In this document: positions 8,764 to 16,708 of the stretch, piece by piece
Position numbering within the stretch: the stretch's first letter is position 1
Layout: every line of letters starts with the position of its first letter
Assembly (NCBI RefSeq): GCF_920987055.1
Contig: NZ_CAKLBX010000001.1
Location: forward strand, 3,458,501-3,522,500
DNA from: Novosphingobium sp. CECT 9465
GTDB taxonomy: Bacteria > Pseudomonadota > Alphaproteobacteria > Sphingomonadales > Sphingomonadaceae
DNA: 64,000 nucleotides
Direction of reading: 5' to 3'
Notes under the pieces: generated by a model
The model's input: only the letters and a program-made list of their open reading frames with translations
Told to the model about the DNA's origin: nothing
Database searches by the model: none
Position numbers and translations under genes: made by a program

Positions 8764-9429
8764 TCATGCTGGCCGTTCCTGCGGACTGCCAGCAAATGGA
8801 TCGGGATGTGCAGCGATCCCCTGCAAGACCAGCGTGACGACGTGGGTGCGCCAGCGATCGATCATCTCGTCGCAGGTGAAGTCGGTTCCGCAGCTCTCGA
8901 TCATGGCCCAGGCTTGCGTGAATACGGACGTGGCAAGCGTAAACAGCGTCCAGTAAAGCATGAAGGGATCGATCCCCGGTCGAAAGAATCCCTCGGCAAC
9001 ACCCCGGTCCACGATGGGAATCATCCTGGCGTTGACGAACTTGCGAACGGTGGGGATGTACTGTGATCGGCGCGTTATATGCTCACCCTGATGCAGGTCC
9101 TGATCGAGCATCATCCCGGCAAGGTAGGGACGCTCACGGAAACTCTGCATGATGCGGGTAACCAGCAGTGCAATGGCTTCGGGCGGTGTGCAATCGTCGT
9201 AGTCACTGCTGTCGAGCATGATATGCGAATCGCGCGAGATAAGGTCGAGCACAACGCCGTAGAGTTCTTCCTTCGACTTGTAATAGTGATAGACCAGTTG
9301 CTTGGTGACGCCTGCGGCCTTGGCAATGGCATCAAGCCGCGCTCCGTCGAACCCGTTCTGCGCAAACTCGGCGCGGGCAGCCGCCAGTATTTTCTCCAGT
9401 GTGACAGCCGCGGAATGGGGGCGCGCCAT
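8764..9429 (-). CDS. TetR-family transcriptional regulator
   Basis: 221 residues. An N-terminal TetR helix-turn-helix occupies about residues 8-58 (ILAAARAEFAQNGFDGARLD ... VTKQLVYHYYKSKEELY). The C-terminal ligand domain resembles the TetR_C group with a WTLFTLATSVF helix. It is convergent with the RNase T2 gene and stands at the left edge of the catabolic island, so it may control the divergent genes at about 10 kb, though the nearest promoter palindrome is 640 bases away. Ligand unknown. Confidence 0.88.
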   Translation of the reverse strand: MARPHSAAVTLEKILAAARAEFAQNGFDGARLDAIAKAAGVTKQLVYHYYKSKEELYGVVLDLISRDSHIMLDSSDYDDCTPPEAIALLVTRIMQSFRERPYLAGMMLDQDLHQGEHITRRSQYIPTVRKFVNARMIPIVDRGVAEGFFRPGIDPFMLYWTLFTLATSVFTQAWAMIESCGTDFTCDEMIDRWRTHVVTLVLQGIAAHPDPFAGSPQERPA

Positions 9430-9628
9430 GACCTAGCGCTCCGCGCCAGTGGCCGCACCGCTGGGCGATGCCTGCCCACAAACATGACATCCCTTCCCCA
9501 TGGCTGGCAATTGTCCCTCGCCAAAACCTGCCGGCATCGCGCCGGTCCCGAACAGCATTCTTCATCCCGTCCCGACCGGGGGCCACGCGCCGGGGGCAGC
9601 CTGGCCACCCCTATGGCGCAACGGCCAT

Positions 9629-10006
9629 TCAGAACCCCTTTGCCGTATCGAAATAGTCACGCCAAGCGAGGATTTTCGGCCCGTCCATTTCAAAAACGCC
9701 CATCAGCGGGATCGAGAGGACGAGATTGCCGTCCTTGTCATAAAAGTTGTCGATCCGTTCAGTCAGAACGGCATTGCCCGCCGCAGCAATGTGATGAACA
9801 ATCACTTCACCGCTCTCGATCGGGTTGGCGCCTGCAAAGGCTTCCATGAACGCCTTTGCCTGCGCGAAGCCCACCGTCCGCGAAATGCCGACATTTTCCC
9901 ATACCGTCTCGTCGGTAAAGCGTTTTTCCATCGAAGTGAGCATGGCGGCCAATGTCGGCTTCCATTCATCGAAAAAGGCCAGAACTTCCGTCACGGGGTC
10001 GCTCAT
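9629..10006 (-). CDS. Limonene-1,2-epoxide hydrolase-like NTF2-fold protein
   Basis: 125 residues from the ATG at 10006, behind GGAGCGTTGGAGC. NTF2-like fold. The Asp-Arg-Asp triad known for limonene-1,2-epoxide hydrolase (LEH) appears to be kept: TERID supplies the Arg and Asp on one strand and WRDYFD the second Asp near the C-terminus. LEH opens epoxides of cyclic terpenes and steroids in one step. A related SnoaL-type isomerase function cannot be excluded. The gene is divergent from the Rieske gene at 10128, sharing a 121-base region with an AT-rich palindrome. Confidence 0.75.
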   Translation of the reverse strand: MSDPVTEVLAFFDEWKPTLAAMLTSMEKRFTDETVWENVGISRTVGFAQAKAFMEAFAGANPIESGEVIVHHIAAAGNAVLTERIDNFYDKDGNLVLSIPLMGVFEMDGPKILAWRDYFDTAKGF

Positions 10007-10062
10007 TGCTCCAACGCTCCTTTGCACAACCTGTCCGGCCCAAAAGCCAGCCTTTTCGGAGA

Positions 10063-10095
10063 ATTGACAATTAAATTGCCATATGTCAATTTAAT
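10063..10095. promoter_or_regulatory. AT-rich palindrome in the divergent promoter region (probable operator)
   Basis: A perfect 9-base inverted repeat ATTAAATTG (10070-10078) and CAATTTAAT (10087-10095) surrounds an 8-base centre. A second pair, ATTGACA (10063-10069) and TGTCAAT (10084-10090), overlaps it. The first contains a TTGACA that could be a -35 element toward the Rieske gene. The location between divergent catabolic genes and the size fit a TetR-family operator. No regulator can be assigned from sequence alone. Confidence 0.55.
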
Positions 10096-10127
10096 GCCAA
10101 TGAAGTCTGGGAGAAAGCGAGTCGTTA

Positions 10128-11045
10128 ATGCCAGCGAATGCGTGGTGGGCCGTCGCACGGTCTGAAGAGATTACCGCGACCAAGCCGATCAATGTCGATA
10201 TTGGAGATCAGCCGATAGTGCTGTGGCGCGACAATGGTGTTGTCCGCGCGCTGGAGGATCGCTGCCCTCATCGCCGCGCGCCGCTTTCGCTGGGTTGCGT
10301 GCTGGGCAGCGGCAAGATTCAATGCGGCTATCACGGCTGGACCTTTGATGGGAAGGACGGCCAGCTGGTCGATATCCCCAACCTCAAGAGCGACCGCAAA
10401 TTCCCGCCCGTCTATCGCGCCCGCGCCTTTGCGGTGGCGGAAAGCGGTGGCTTTGTTCGCGTGAACCTTGACGCCAAGGCAGCAGCACCTGCGCCTCTGG
10501 CCGAAACCCTGCCGCTGGCAGGCACCGAGAATGTCGCTCTGGGCCACGAACACTTCATCAATGCCCTGTTCGACAATCCCGCACTGGTCATCGCCATCCG
10601 CGGCATCAAGTTCACGCCATATCTCATGGCCGAACTGGTCGAACAGGATGGCCGCCTCGTGCTTGAACGGTCATGCCAGTGGTCGACGCCGAGCTGGCCC
10701 GCTCCGTTCATCTCTGATTTTCCCGTGACTCTGCGTATCTCGACCGATGCGATAACCGGCGAAAGCGAGCTGTTGCTGCGCGACGATGCCTTCATGCCGC
10801 TGTTGCGCGCCACCATTGCGCCGGTTCCAGCTGCGCGCGGCGTCACGCAGGTTCGCTGGCGGGCAAAGCTGGAGGCCGGGCGTCGCAGCCTTGCCGCGAA
10901 AGCCATGGCACTGGGCGCACCGTTCCGCGTCCTGCCGACGGTGGACGGTGCCGAACTTCGCGTCACCAAACCATCTGCTTCCATCCACGCGGCTGATTTG
11001 CGCCGCGAAATTGCCAACCGCGCCGACAGCGCCGTCGCTGCCTGA
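10128..11045 (+). CDS. Rieske [2Fe-2S] protein of the ring-hydroxylating oxygenase family, without visible catalytic iron motif
   Basis: 305 residues. The N-terminal Rieske domain is intact: C46-x-H48 in CPHRRAPLSLG and C66-x2-H69 in CGYHGWTFDG, as in VanA/KshA-type oxygenases. The C-terminal 200 residues resemble the oxygenase catalytic fold, but the usual D-x2-H-x4-H motif is absent; the equivalent place reads GHEHFINALFDNP. It is followed after 19 bases by a gene with the opposite pattern (iron motif kept, Rieske ligands lost). I infer an electron-transfer subunit of a split oxygenase. The start ATG at 10128 follows GGGAGAAAG by 11 bases. Confidence 0.8.
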   Translation: MPANAWWAVARSEEITATKPINVDIGDQPIVLWRDNGVVRALEDRCPHRRAPLSLGCVLGSGKIQCGYHGWTFDGKDGQLVDIPNLKSDRKFPPVYRARAFAVAESGGFVRVNLDAKAAAPAPLAETLPLAGTENVALGHEHFINALFDNPALVIAIRGIKFTPYLMAELVEQDGRLVLERSCQWSTPSWPAPFISDFPVTLRISTDAITGESELLLRDDAFMPLLRATIAPVPAARGVTQVRWRAKLEAGRRSLAAKAMALGAPFRVLPTVDGAELRVTKPSASIHAADLRREIANRADSAVAA

Positions 11046-11064
11046 TCTGGAAAAGGAGATCGCA

Positions 11065-12126
11065 ATGCTCGATATCAATGACAGTGCGCCGACCCTCGAC
11101 TACGAGGATCCGATTTCCTCCGATCCGCGCACGTTTGCGGCAAAGGTCAATTCCTGGGTTCCGCACGACATCGTGCTCAAGGATGCCTGGTTTCCGCTTG
11201 CCCACAGCTTCGCGGTGGAAGCAAAGCCTGTCCGTCGTGCGGTCTATTCGCAGCCCTATTTCCTGTGGCGGGAAAACGGCCTTGCAGTTGCTTCGGAATT
11301 TCATCCTGCCGAAGGGCTGCAGGGGGCAAAAACCGCATTTTCCGATGCCGCCGGACGCTATCCGGTGATCGAGAAGTATGGCTATGTCTGGGGCTGGTTC
11401 GGCAATCCCGCCAATGCCGCCCCGGAACATGTGCCAAGCATCCCCTACCTGCCTGAAGACGGCGGCCTGCCCCTGCACATGCTGGGCACGGTGCGGTTCG
11501 ATTGCTGCGCCCCGCTAAGCCTCGAAAACCTGATCGATCTCACGCATGCCGATTTTCTTCATGCCGATGTCGTCGGCGACGAGAAGATGGACAAGGAAAC
11601 GGTCGAGGTGTTTCACGACAGCGAAACCATCACCATGGTCCGTACCTGCGTGAACAAGTCGGTCGCGCCGGTGATGAAACTGTTCGGCGGCGTGAAGGCC
11701 GATGTCCAGCAGGTCCGTCAGGTGATCCGCATTTACCTGCGCAGCCACGCCGCCATTGCCTATGGCCGGTTCAGCCCCGGTGATAACGTGCAGTTGTTCC
11801 ACCCGTGCGTACCCGAAACGCGCGACAGGACCCGGCTCGACTATGCGATGAACACGAGCAACGTGAAGAAGAGCAATCCCTTCCGCTACGTGATGCCCAA
11901 GGCCAGCTACAAGGTTTCGCGGCAGGACAGTTCGATGACCAGCCCGCAAAGCCCGCGCTACATGCACAGCGAACCGCGCAAGGACCTGCATTCGCCACTG
12001 GATGAAGCAGGACAGAAATATCGTGTGCTGATGCTGGCACTGGCCGAACGTCAGGCGCGCGGCGATTTTGCCTATCGCGACAATGTCAGCACGGATTGCA
12101 GCGAAATCATCGGGTATCAGAAATAA
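11065..12126 (+). CDS. Rieske-oxygenase catalytic subunit lacking the Rieske cluster ligands
   Basis: 353 residues from ATG 11065, preceded by AAAAGGAGA. The protein aligns in outline with single-component ring-hydroxylating oxygenases: DAWFPLAHSF and YFLWRENG at the N-terminus, then IEKYGYVWGWFGNP. The two loops that normally hold C-x-H and C-x2-H are missing between about residues 65 and 105. The mononuclear iron motif is present as D158-x2-H161-x4-H166 in NLIDLTHADFLH. Caffeine-degradation NdmC is a known precedent for a Rieske-less oxygenase needing a partner cluster. The adjacent upstream gene is the natural partner. It overlaps the next gene (TAATG). Confidence 0.8.
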   Translation: MLDINDSAPTLDYEDPISSDPRTFAAKVNSWVPHDIVLKDAWFPLAHSFAVEAKPVRRAVYSQPYFLWRENGLAVASEFHPAEGLQGAKTAFSDAAGRYPVIEKYGYVWGWFGNPANAAPEHVPSIPYLPEDGGLPLHMLGTVRFDCCAPLSLENLIDLTHADFLHADVVGDEKMDKETVEVFHDSETITMVRTCVNKSVAPVMKLFGGVKADVQQVRQVIRIYLRSHAAIAYGRFSPGDNVQLFHPCVPETRDRTRLDYAMNTSNVKKSNPFRYVMPKASYKVSRQDSSMTSPQSPRYMHSEPRKDLHSPLDEAGQKYRVLMLALAERQARGDFAYRDNVSTDCSEIIGYQK

Positions 12127-13184
12127 TGACCAGCCTATTGAATGCAACCGGCGGCGAGCGTCGCTGGTGGGGCGTCATGCCCGTGCTTCCCGCGCCGGTC
12201 ATGGGCGGTATTGCCAAACAGATGGAGGCCGTAGGCTTCGAGGGATGCTTTTCCTTGCAGATCTACGGTCCTCCGTTCGTGCCGATGGCGGCAGTCGGTG
12301 CGATGACCGACAAGCTGAAGGTATCGACCGGTATTGCCGTGGCGGGGACCCGCAGTCCGGTCGAGACCGCATTTGCCGCGATGGAAACCGACACGATCAC
12401 CCAGGGCCGCTTCATCCTCGGCTTGGGGACCTCGCTGCACAGCGCGGTGTGCGGTATCTACGGCGAACCCAAGCGCAAGCTGCTGACGCATCTGCGCGAA
12501 GTCGTGAAGGTCGTCCGCTATGTAAACGCCAACGCGCACAAGGGGATGGAGCCGATTCACGGCGAATACTTCAACGCCGAATGGACCGAGATGATGATGA
12601 CCGCACCTCCGGTGCGCGAACGCATTCCGATCTGGATCGCCGCACTGAAGGACAAGCTGACCAGCCTCGCGCTTGAAATCAGCGATGGCCTGATGGTCCA
12701 TGCGCTGTGGACGGTTGATTACACCGTCCAGAAAAAGGCGTTCATCGAGGCTGAACTGGCCCGTTTCGGCCGCCAGCGCAGCGACGTGGAAGTCAACGCC
12801 TGGCCCTGGATCGCGATCAACGACGACAAGCAGCAAGCCATCGACGACAGTCGCGCAACCGTTGCCGGTTATATCGGTTACAAGGAATACGAGCCGTTCT
12901 TCGACGCGATCGGGTTCGGTGATCTGGCCCGTTCATGCCAGCTGGCGGCGGGCGAACATGGCGATGTTTCCAGCGTCATCAAGAATGTCAGCGACGAGGT
13001 CGTCCAGGCCTTCGTCAAGTGCGGGTCGGTGGACGAAGTTCTCGAACAGATCGAGCCGTTCTGGACGGTGGTGGATTCGCTGTGCCCGATGACGCCGTAC
13101 CGCAATCTCAGCCAGGAAAAGCTGATGACCTATAACGAAGGTCTCTACCGGATGGTTGCCGAGGCCAAGCGCCGGGCCGCCTGA
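12126..13184 (+). CDS. LLM-class (luciferase-like) flavin-dependent oxidoreductase
   Basis: 352 residues. TIM-barrel luciferase-like fold with hallmark stretches KVSTGIAVAGTRSPVETA, ITQGRFILGLGTS, the HGEYF motif and RIPIWIAALKDK. Members use reduced FMN or F420 for monooxygenation or dehydrogenation; which cofactor is used here is not visible. The ATG at 12126 shares its A with the stop of the Rieske-less oxygenase gene, so the three genes from 10128 are one transcription unit. A strong hairpin follows its stop. Confidence 0.85.
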   Translation: MTSLLNATGGERRWWGVMPVLPAPVMGGIAKQMEAVGFEGCFSLQIYGPPFVPMAAVGAMTDKLKVSTGIAVAGTRSPVETAFAAMETDTITQGRFILGLGTSLHSAVCGIYGEPKRKLLTHLREVVKVVRYVNANAHKGMEPIHGEYFNAEWTEMMMTAPPVRERIPIWIAALKDKLTSLALEISDGLMVHALWTVDYTVQKKAFIEAELARFGRQRSDVEVNAWPWIAINDDKQQAIDDSRATVAGYIGYKEYEPFFDAIGFGDLARSCQLAAGEHGDVSSVIKNVSDEVVQAFVKCGSVDEVLEQIEPFWTVVDSLCPMTPYRNLSQEKLMTYNEGLYRMVAEAKRRAA

Positions 13185-13205
13185 TACTTCGGACGATCAG
13201 GGCGA

Positions 13206-13245
13206 CCCCGGACCTTCCAGCGCACGGAGCGCGGAAGGTCCGGGG
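13206..13245. terminator. Bidirectional hairpin terminator between convergent genes
   Basis: Perfect 13-base arms CCCCGGACCTTCC (13206-13218) and GGAAGGTCCGGGG (13233-13245) flank a 14-base loop. The hairpin lies between the convergent LLM gene and KstD-like gene. There is no long T-run on either side. Confidence 0.7.
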
Positions 13246-13254
13246 TTCGCCCCT

Positions 13255-14904
13255 TCATAAGCTTGCGATTGCCTTCCCGGCGATATAGCCGGTCACCATG
13301 GCGGGACCGACGTTGCAACCGTGAGCAGGCGATTTGCCCTGCCAGATCGAGTTTGCATCCAGTCCGGCCGCCCACAATCCGGGGATCGGCTGGCCATCTT
13401 CACCGCGGACCCGGCACTTTGCATCGATCTTGACGCCGACGGTAGTCGAGCCATCGCCGGGGAAAATCTGGATGGCATAATACGGACCATCGCCAAGCGG
13501 GCCAAAGCATGGATTTGGCGCATGGCCCGGATCGCCGATTTCCTGATCGATCAGCGTATCACCCTTTCCGAATGCGGTATCCTTGCCGGTAGCCGCATCG
13601 GCATTCACCCTGGCTGCCGTGGCCACCAACCCGGCGGCGTTGACACCAATCCGCGCAGCCAGTTCCTCCAGGGTTTTCCCGCTCTTCAGATAGCCGCTTG
13701 CCAGAAGCTCCTTGAGCCGTCCGCCACCCGGCAGAACCAGCCCCATGCCATACTTCTTCACGTTCTTCGCGCTGGCAATGATATGTGCCGGTACGGTGCC
13801 GGTGGCGTGCATGGCGCTGACGAAATGCTGGCTCGCCTCGTTGGCGAAACGCGCACCCTGGTTGTTCACGGCGATGCAGCCGGGCTTCGACATGTCGATC
13901 AGGTGGGCGTAACGCTCTACATAGCCATTGGCGAGCGTGTTGGTCGAAACCACCGCCCAGACCGCATTGACATGATTGTCCGCGCCCATCGCCGCGCCAA
14001 CCGCCTGACCTGCGGCGATTCCATCGCCGGTATTGGTATAGGGCAGGATCGAAATGTGCTGGTCGGGATAAGGGATGAACGCCTTGCGCAATTCTGCACT
14101 GGCGGAGAACCCTCCCGATGCCAGCACGACGCCGCGCGCAGCCTTCAGGTCGGTGCTCTTTCCATCAATCGTGGCGCGAACCCCGACGACCTTGCCGTCC
14201 TCTACCAGCAAGCGCTCGACCGGCGCATTCTCGCGCAATTCCACCCCGGCATCGATGGCCGACTTGAACAGGCGTCCGGCCAGCGCCGTGCCCATGGTCA
14301 ACCGCGAACCGCGTCCGAGCTTGCGCTTGTCGAGTGCGAACCGGACCGCGATCTTGGCCATGTGCCACAGTGCGCCCGGCGCCGGCAGACGCGCGATATA
14401 GGGCAAATCGAACAGATCGATCATCATGCCACCCGGCGCGTTGAACTCCTCGCGCGGCTTCGACAGGCGCGAAAAATCAGCCCCCAGGGTCTTGCCGTCG
14501 AACTCCGCCGGTGCGAGCAGCCGCCCTTCATGCGCCGATCCCGGTACTTCTGGATACCAGTCCGAGGACGGCGGCGAGAGCAGGAAGTGAACCGAGGTGT
14601 TTGCGCCAAGCCATGCCACCATTTCGGGACCGACCGCCATGTACGCTTCGATGATCTCGCGCTCCGCGCGATTGCCGACGACGGCAAGAGCGTAGTCGCG
14701 CGCCTTTTCCACGCTATCGTCGATGCCCGCGGCGATGGCCTGCGGGCTTCCGGGAATCCACACGCCGCCACCGGAAATTGCGGTGGTCCCGCCGAAATGG
14801 CCAGCCTTTTCCAGCAGCACGACCTTCAGCCCGGACTTCGCAGCGGTCACCGCCGCAGTCAGGCCGGCAGCTCCCGATCCCATGACAATCACATCGTAAT
14901 TCAT
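13255..14904 (-). CDS. KstD-like FAD-dependent dehydrogenase (FAD_binding_2 family)
   Basis: 549 residues. Rossmann FAD motif GSGAAGLTAA at 9-18, followed by VVLLEKAGHFGGTTAISGG, typical of the fumarate reductase/3-ketosteroid-delta1-dehydrogenase group. Near the C-terminus PYYAIQIFPGDG and GLWAAGLDANSIW are conserved, but the catalytic tail usually seen in KstD (Y-x-G-P-G before the GPAM helix) is SPAHGCNVGPAM here. The enzyme probably introduces a C=C bond into a cyclic ketone or acts as a related dehydrogenase; a true steroid substrate is uncertain. It lies in the island but is transcribed opposite to the oxygenases. Confidence 0.8.
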   Translation of the reverse strand: MNYDVIVMGSGAAGLTAAVTAAKSGLKVVLLEKAGHFGGTTAISGGGVWIPGSPQAIAAGIDDSVEKARDYALAVVGNRAEREIIEAYMAVGPEMVAWLGANTSVHFLLSPPSSDWYPEVPGSAHEGRLLAPAEFDGKTLGADFSRLSKPREEFNAPGGMMIDLFDLPYIARLPAPGALWHMAKIAVRFALDKRKLGRGSRLTMGTALAGRLFKSAIDAGVELRENAPVERLLVEDGKVVGVRATIDGKSTDLKAARGVVLASGGFSASAELRKAFIPYPDQHISILPYTNTGDGIAAGQAVGAAMGADNHVNAVWAVVSTNTLANGYVERYAHLIDMSKPGCIAVNNQGARFANEASQHFVSAMHATGTVPAHIIASAKNVKKYGMGLVLPGGGRLKELLASGYLKSGKTLEELAARIGVNAAGLVATAARVNADAATGKDTAFGKGDTLIDQEIGDPGHAPNPCFGPLGDGPYYAIQIFPGDGSTTVGVKIDAKCRVRGEDGQPIPGLWAAGLDANSIWQGKSPAHGCNVGPAMVTGYIAGKAIASL

Positions 14905-15472
14905 CGCTTAATCCCCCGCGCACATCATGGCGCTTATCTGTTTATCATCAATTCCTGATTGATCGGTGCGGTCGGACCTTCGTGCAGGAATCCCGTCCAG
15001 CAATGTCCGCCCCGTTCGTTGGCAACGGCAACGTCGGACAAGACACTTGCGGTCGTTGTGCGATCACGCTGGGCCATGCGACAACTTTACCTGCATCAAA
15101 ACATTTCCGACCTTCGACCACCGCTTCCACGCAGATGGCGCAGATCTCACGACAGGCGTTCCGGCCTGCTCACAAATTCCGCAATGGGCTGCAAACGCTG
15201 GGTTTCGGGCGATCTTGCGGACAAACGCCCTGGTTTCCAGCCCTTCCTCCATCGCGATCTCCTGCATCCATGCCCCTTCGCATCATCGGCACGAGACACT
15301 GAAGCGCGCCTTCCCTTGGACAGGGTGCGCAAGCCGCACGGGGCGGGGGAGCGGCAGGCAATGGCACATGCCCCTGCCGCCATCGGACTTGATTGGTTGC
15401 CAACGCAAAAGGGGGAGGCCTTGCGGCCTCCCCCCAATGCATCGACAGACGCTTCCTGAGCGGAAGACCGTC
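14905..15472. other. 568-base intergenic region without a convincing gene
   Basis: It holds the promoter side of the KstD-like gene and, at its right end, the terminator of the SnoaL-like gene. Open frames here (up to 166 codons on the plus strand) have no recognisable protein features or ribosome-binding sites. No tRNA or riboswitch is apparent. Confidence 0.6.
15411..15435 (-). terminator. Rho-independent terminator of the SnoaL-like gene
   Basis: Inverted repeat GGGGGAGGCC (15411-15420) and GGCCTCCCCC (15425-15434/15435) with a short loop. On the minus strand the stem is followed by CTTTTGCG, a modest T-tract. It lies 40 bases beyond the stop of the gene at 15473. Confidence 0.8.
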
Positions 15473-16003
15473 TTACTTGTAGGGATCCACCGGCTGCGGC
15501 GCTTCGATCACTTCGAGGTCGATCAGCATCGAGAGCACGTCGGAGATCGAGTAGATGTGCACGATCTTGTCGCCGTCGAACTTGATCCAGCTGAACCAGA
15601 GCACGTCGAGCTGGTTGCCGGTTGGCTGGACGCCCATGTAAGGGCCGCCGGTGTGTTTGCCGTGGTGGTGGCACAGTACGCAGATTTCGTCGTCGCCACG
15701 GCCCCACGCCTTGAGCGTGCGATAAAGGCTGGGCGGGAAGGTCTTGTAGAGGGCGACAGGCGATGTCGACCACTGCTCGAACGTTCCGAGATCAGGACGA
15801 TTGGGGTTGTCGTAAGTCATCTTCGACTTGTCCATGAACTGGTCGAAGCCGCTCCAGTCACCCACGTTCAGCTTGTCGTGCAGATTCATCCACTGGTTGA
15901 CCATGAACGCCTGGCGTTCGGTCAGACCTTCGGTGATTTCGGCGCGCTTTTCAGCCGAGAGCGTGAAGTCTGCTTCAGTGAAGGGCGGGATACGTCCAGC
16001 CAT
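15473..16003 (-). CDS. SnoaL/NTF2-fold protein, unknown enzyme
   Basis: 176 residues from ATG 16003, with GGAG in TTTTGGAGAATTGAC. The protein has the NTF2-like pattern LTERQAFMVNQWMNLHDKLNVGDWSGFDQFMDK followed by strands and ending in YSISDVLSMLIDLEVI. SnoaL relatives act as cyclases, isomerases or hydrolases in polyketide and steroid pathways. The ORF could extend upstream to 16108 but that part has no ribosome-binding site. It is a second NTF2-fold gene in the island besides the one at 9629. Specific reaction unknown. Confidence 0.75.
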   Translation of the reverse strand: MAGRIPPFTEADFTLSAEKRAEITEGLTERQAFMVNQWMNLHDKLNVGDWSGFDQFMDKSKMTYDNPNRPDLGTFEQWSTSPVALYKTFPPSLYRTLKAWGRGDDEICVLCHHHGKHTGGPYMGVQPTGNQLDVLWFSWIKFDGDKIVHIYSISDVLSMLIDLEVIEAPQPVDPYK

Positions 16004-16388
16004 GTCAATTCTCCAAAATAGTATCCGCATGTAGCGGTGGTTTATGTCTGAGCACCAACTGCGCCTGCGCGCCAACTTGTGTTCGGGGCGGCTTTTCAGG
16101 GCTATCACCGAATGTGCAACCTACCTTCGGAAAGGACATTGCGGCCCTGTTCGAGATCGCGCCTATCTTTCGGGACGGAAAATGCCGAAGACATGCCAAG
16201 GGTGGGTGGGCTTCCATACCGAAGGAAGCCCGTCGCGCGATGTCTGGATGGAAGCGCCCGGACGGCCACCGGCATAAACAAGGCACAAACAAGGCAAGGG
16301 CGGCCAGTCAGATACTGGCCGCCCCCGAATCTCCTGAATTGAATCCCCTGAAGCAAGTCACCGCATCATGCAGCGCGGCATCGATCCC
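16004..16388. other. 385-base intergenic region between SnoaL-like and ferredoxin genes
   Basis: It contains the ferredoxin terminator (16298-16324) and presumably the promoter of the SnoaL-like gene. A 77-codon plus-strand frame from 16044 shows no protein character. Nothing else is recognised. Confidence 0.6.
16298..16324 (-). terminator. Hairpin terminator downstream of the ferredoxin gene
   Basis: Perfect 10-base arms GGGCGGCCAG and CTGGCCGCCC with a 7-base loop. On the minus strand it lies 65 bases after the ferredoxin stop and is followed by TTGCCTTGTTTG, a weak T-rich tail. Confidence 0.7.
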
Positions 16389-16601
16389 TCAGGCAGGGAC
16401 GACCTTTATGGCGTTCTGCGGACAGGCATCGGCGCCTTCGCGAGCGCGATCCTCAAGGCCTTCGGGCACGATTTCCTCATCGACATAGACGATGCCGTTC
16501 TCGTCCAGTTTGTAGACCTCAGGGCAGATTTCTGCACAAACTCCGTAGCCGCAGCACGCAGGCTTGTTAATGACAACCTTCAACTTTCCCTCTCCGCTCA
16601 T
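16389..16601 (-). CDS. P450-type single-cluster ferredoxin ([3Fe-4S] or [4Fe-4S])
   Basis: 70 residues. Cluster ligands follow the CYP-associated pattern C-x2-?-x2-C ... C-P: C16, variable residue Tyr19, C22, and C60 in ACPQNA. C26 occupies the place that is often Ala in this family. A non-cysteine at the variable position usually means a [3Fe-4S] cluster. Genes of this type normally serve a cytochrome P450 encoded nearby; the P450 at 22948 is the best candidate, with the reductase at 31154 as possible donor. It is divergent from the ring-hydroxylating oxygenase alpha gene. Confidence 0.88.
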   Translation of the reverse strand: MSGEGKLKVVINKPACCGYGVCAEICPEVYKLDENGIVYVDEEIVPEGLEDRAREGADACPQNAIKVVPA

Positions 16602-16708
16602 GGCGAAACTCCGTATGCTCGTGACGCCTCAACTTACATGTTGAACACCTTCCATACAATATGTATATCTCGAATCAGATAGAAAAGAACCCCCGAGGAG
16701 AAGCTGCC
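16602..16708. promoter_or_regulatory. Divergent promoter region, ferredoxin versus ring hydroxylase
   Basis: 107 bases between two divergent starts. It contains the 13-base palindrome ATACA-ATA-TGTAT at 16654-16666, a plausible operator half-way between the genes, and GAGGAGAAG at 16695-16703 as ribosome-binding site for the alpha subunit. No clear -35/-10 pair could be fixed. Confidence 0.5.

Noticed and set aside
13321..14958. 545-codon plus-strand frame
   Set aside because: Antisense to the KstD-like gene, whose minus-strand product has clear FAD motifs.
14959..15459. 166-codon plus-strand ORF in the 14.9-15.5 kb gap
   Set aside because: Low-complexity translation and passes through a terminator hairpin.
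16044..16277. 77-codon plus-strand ORF before the ferredoxin gene
   Set aside because: No ribosome-binding site, no similarity, lies in the SnoaL promoter side.
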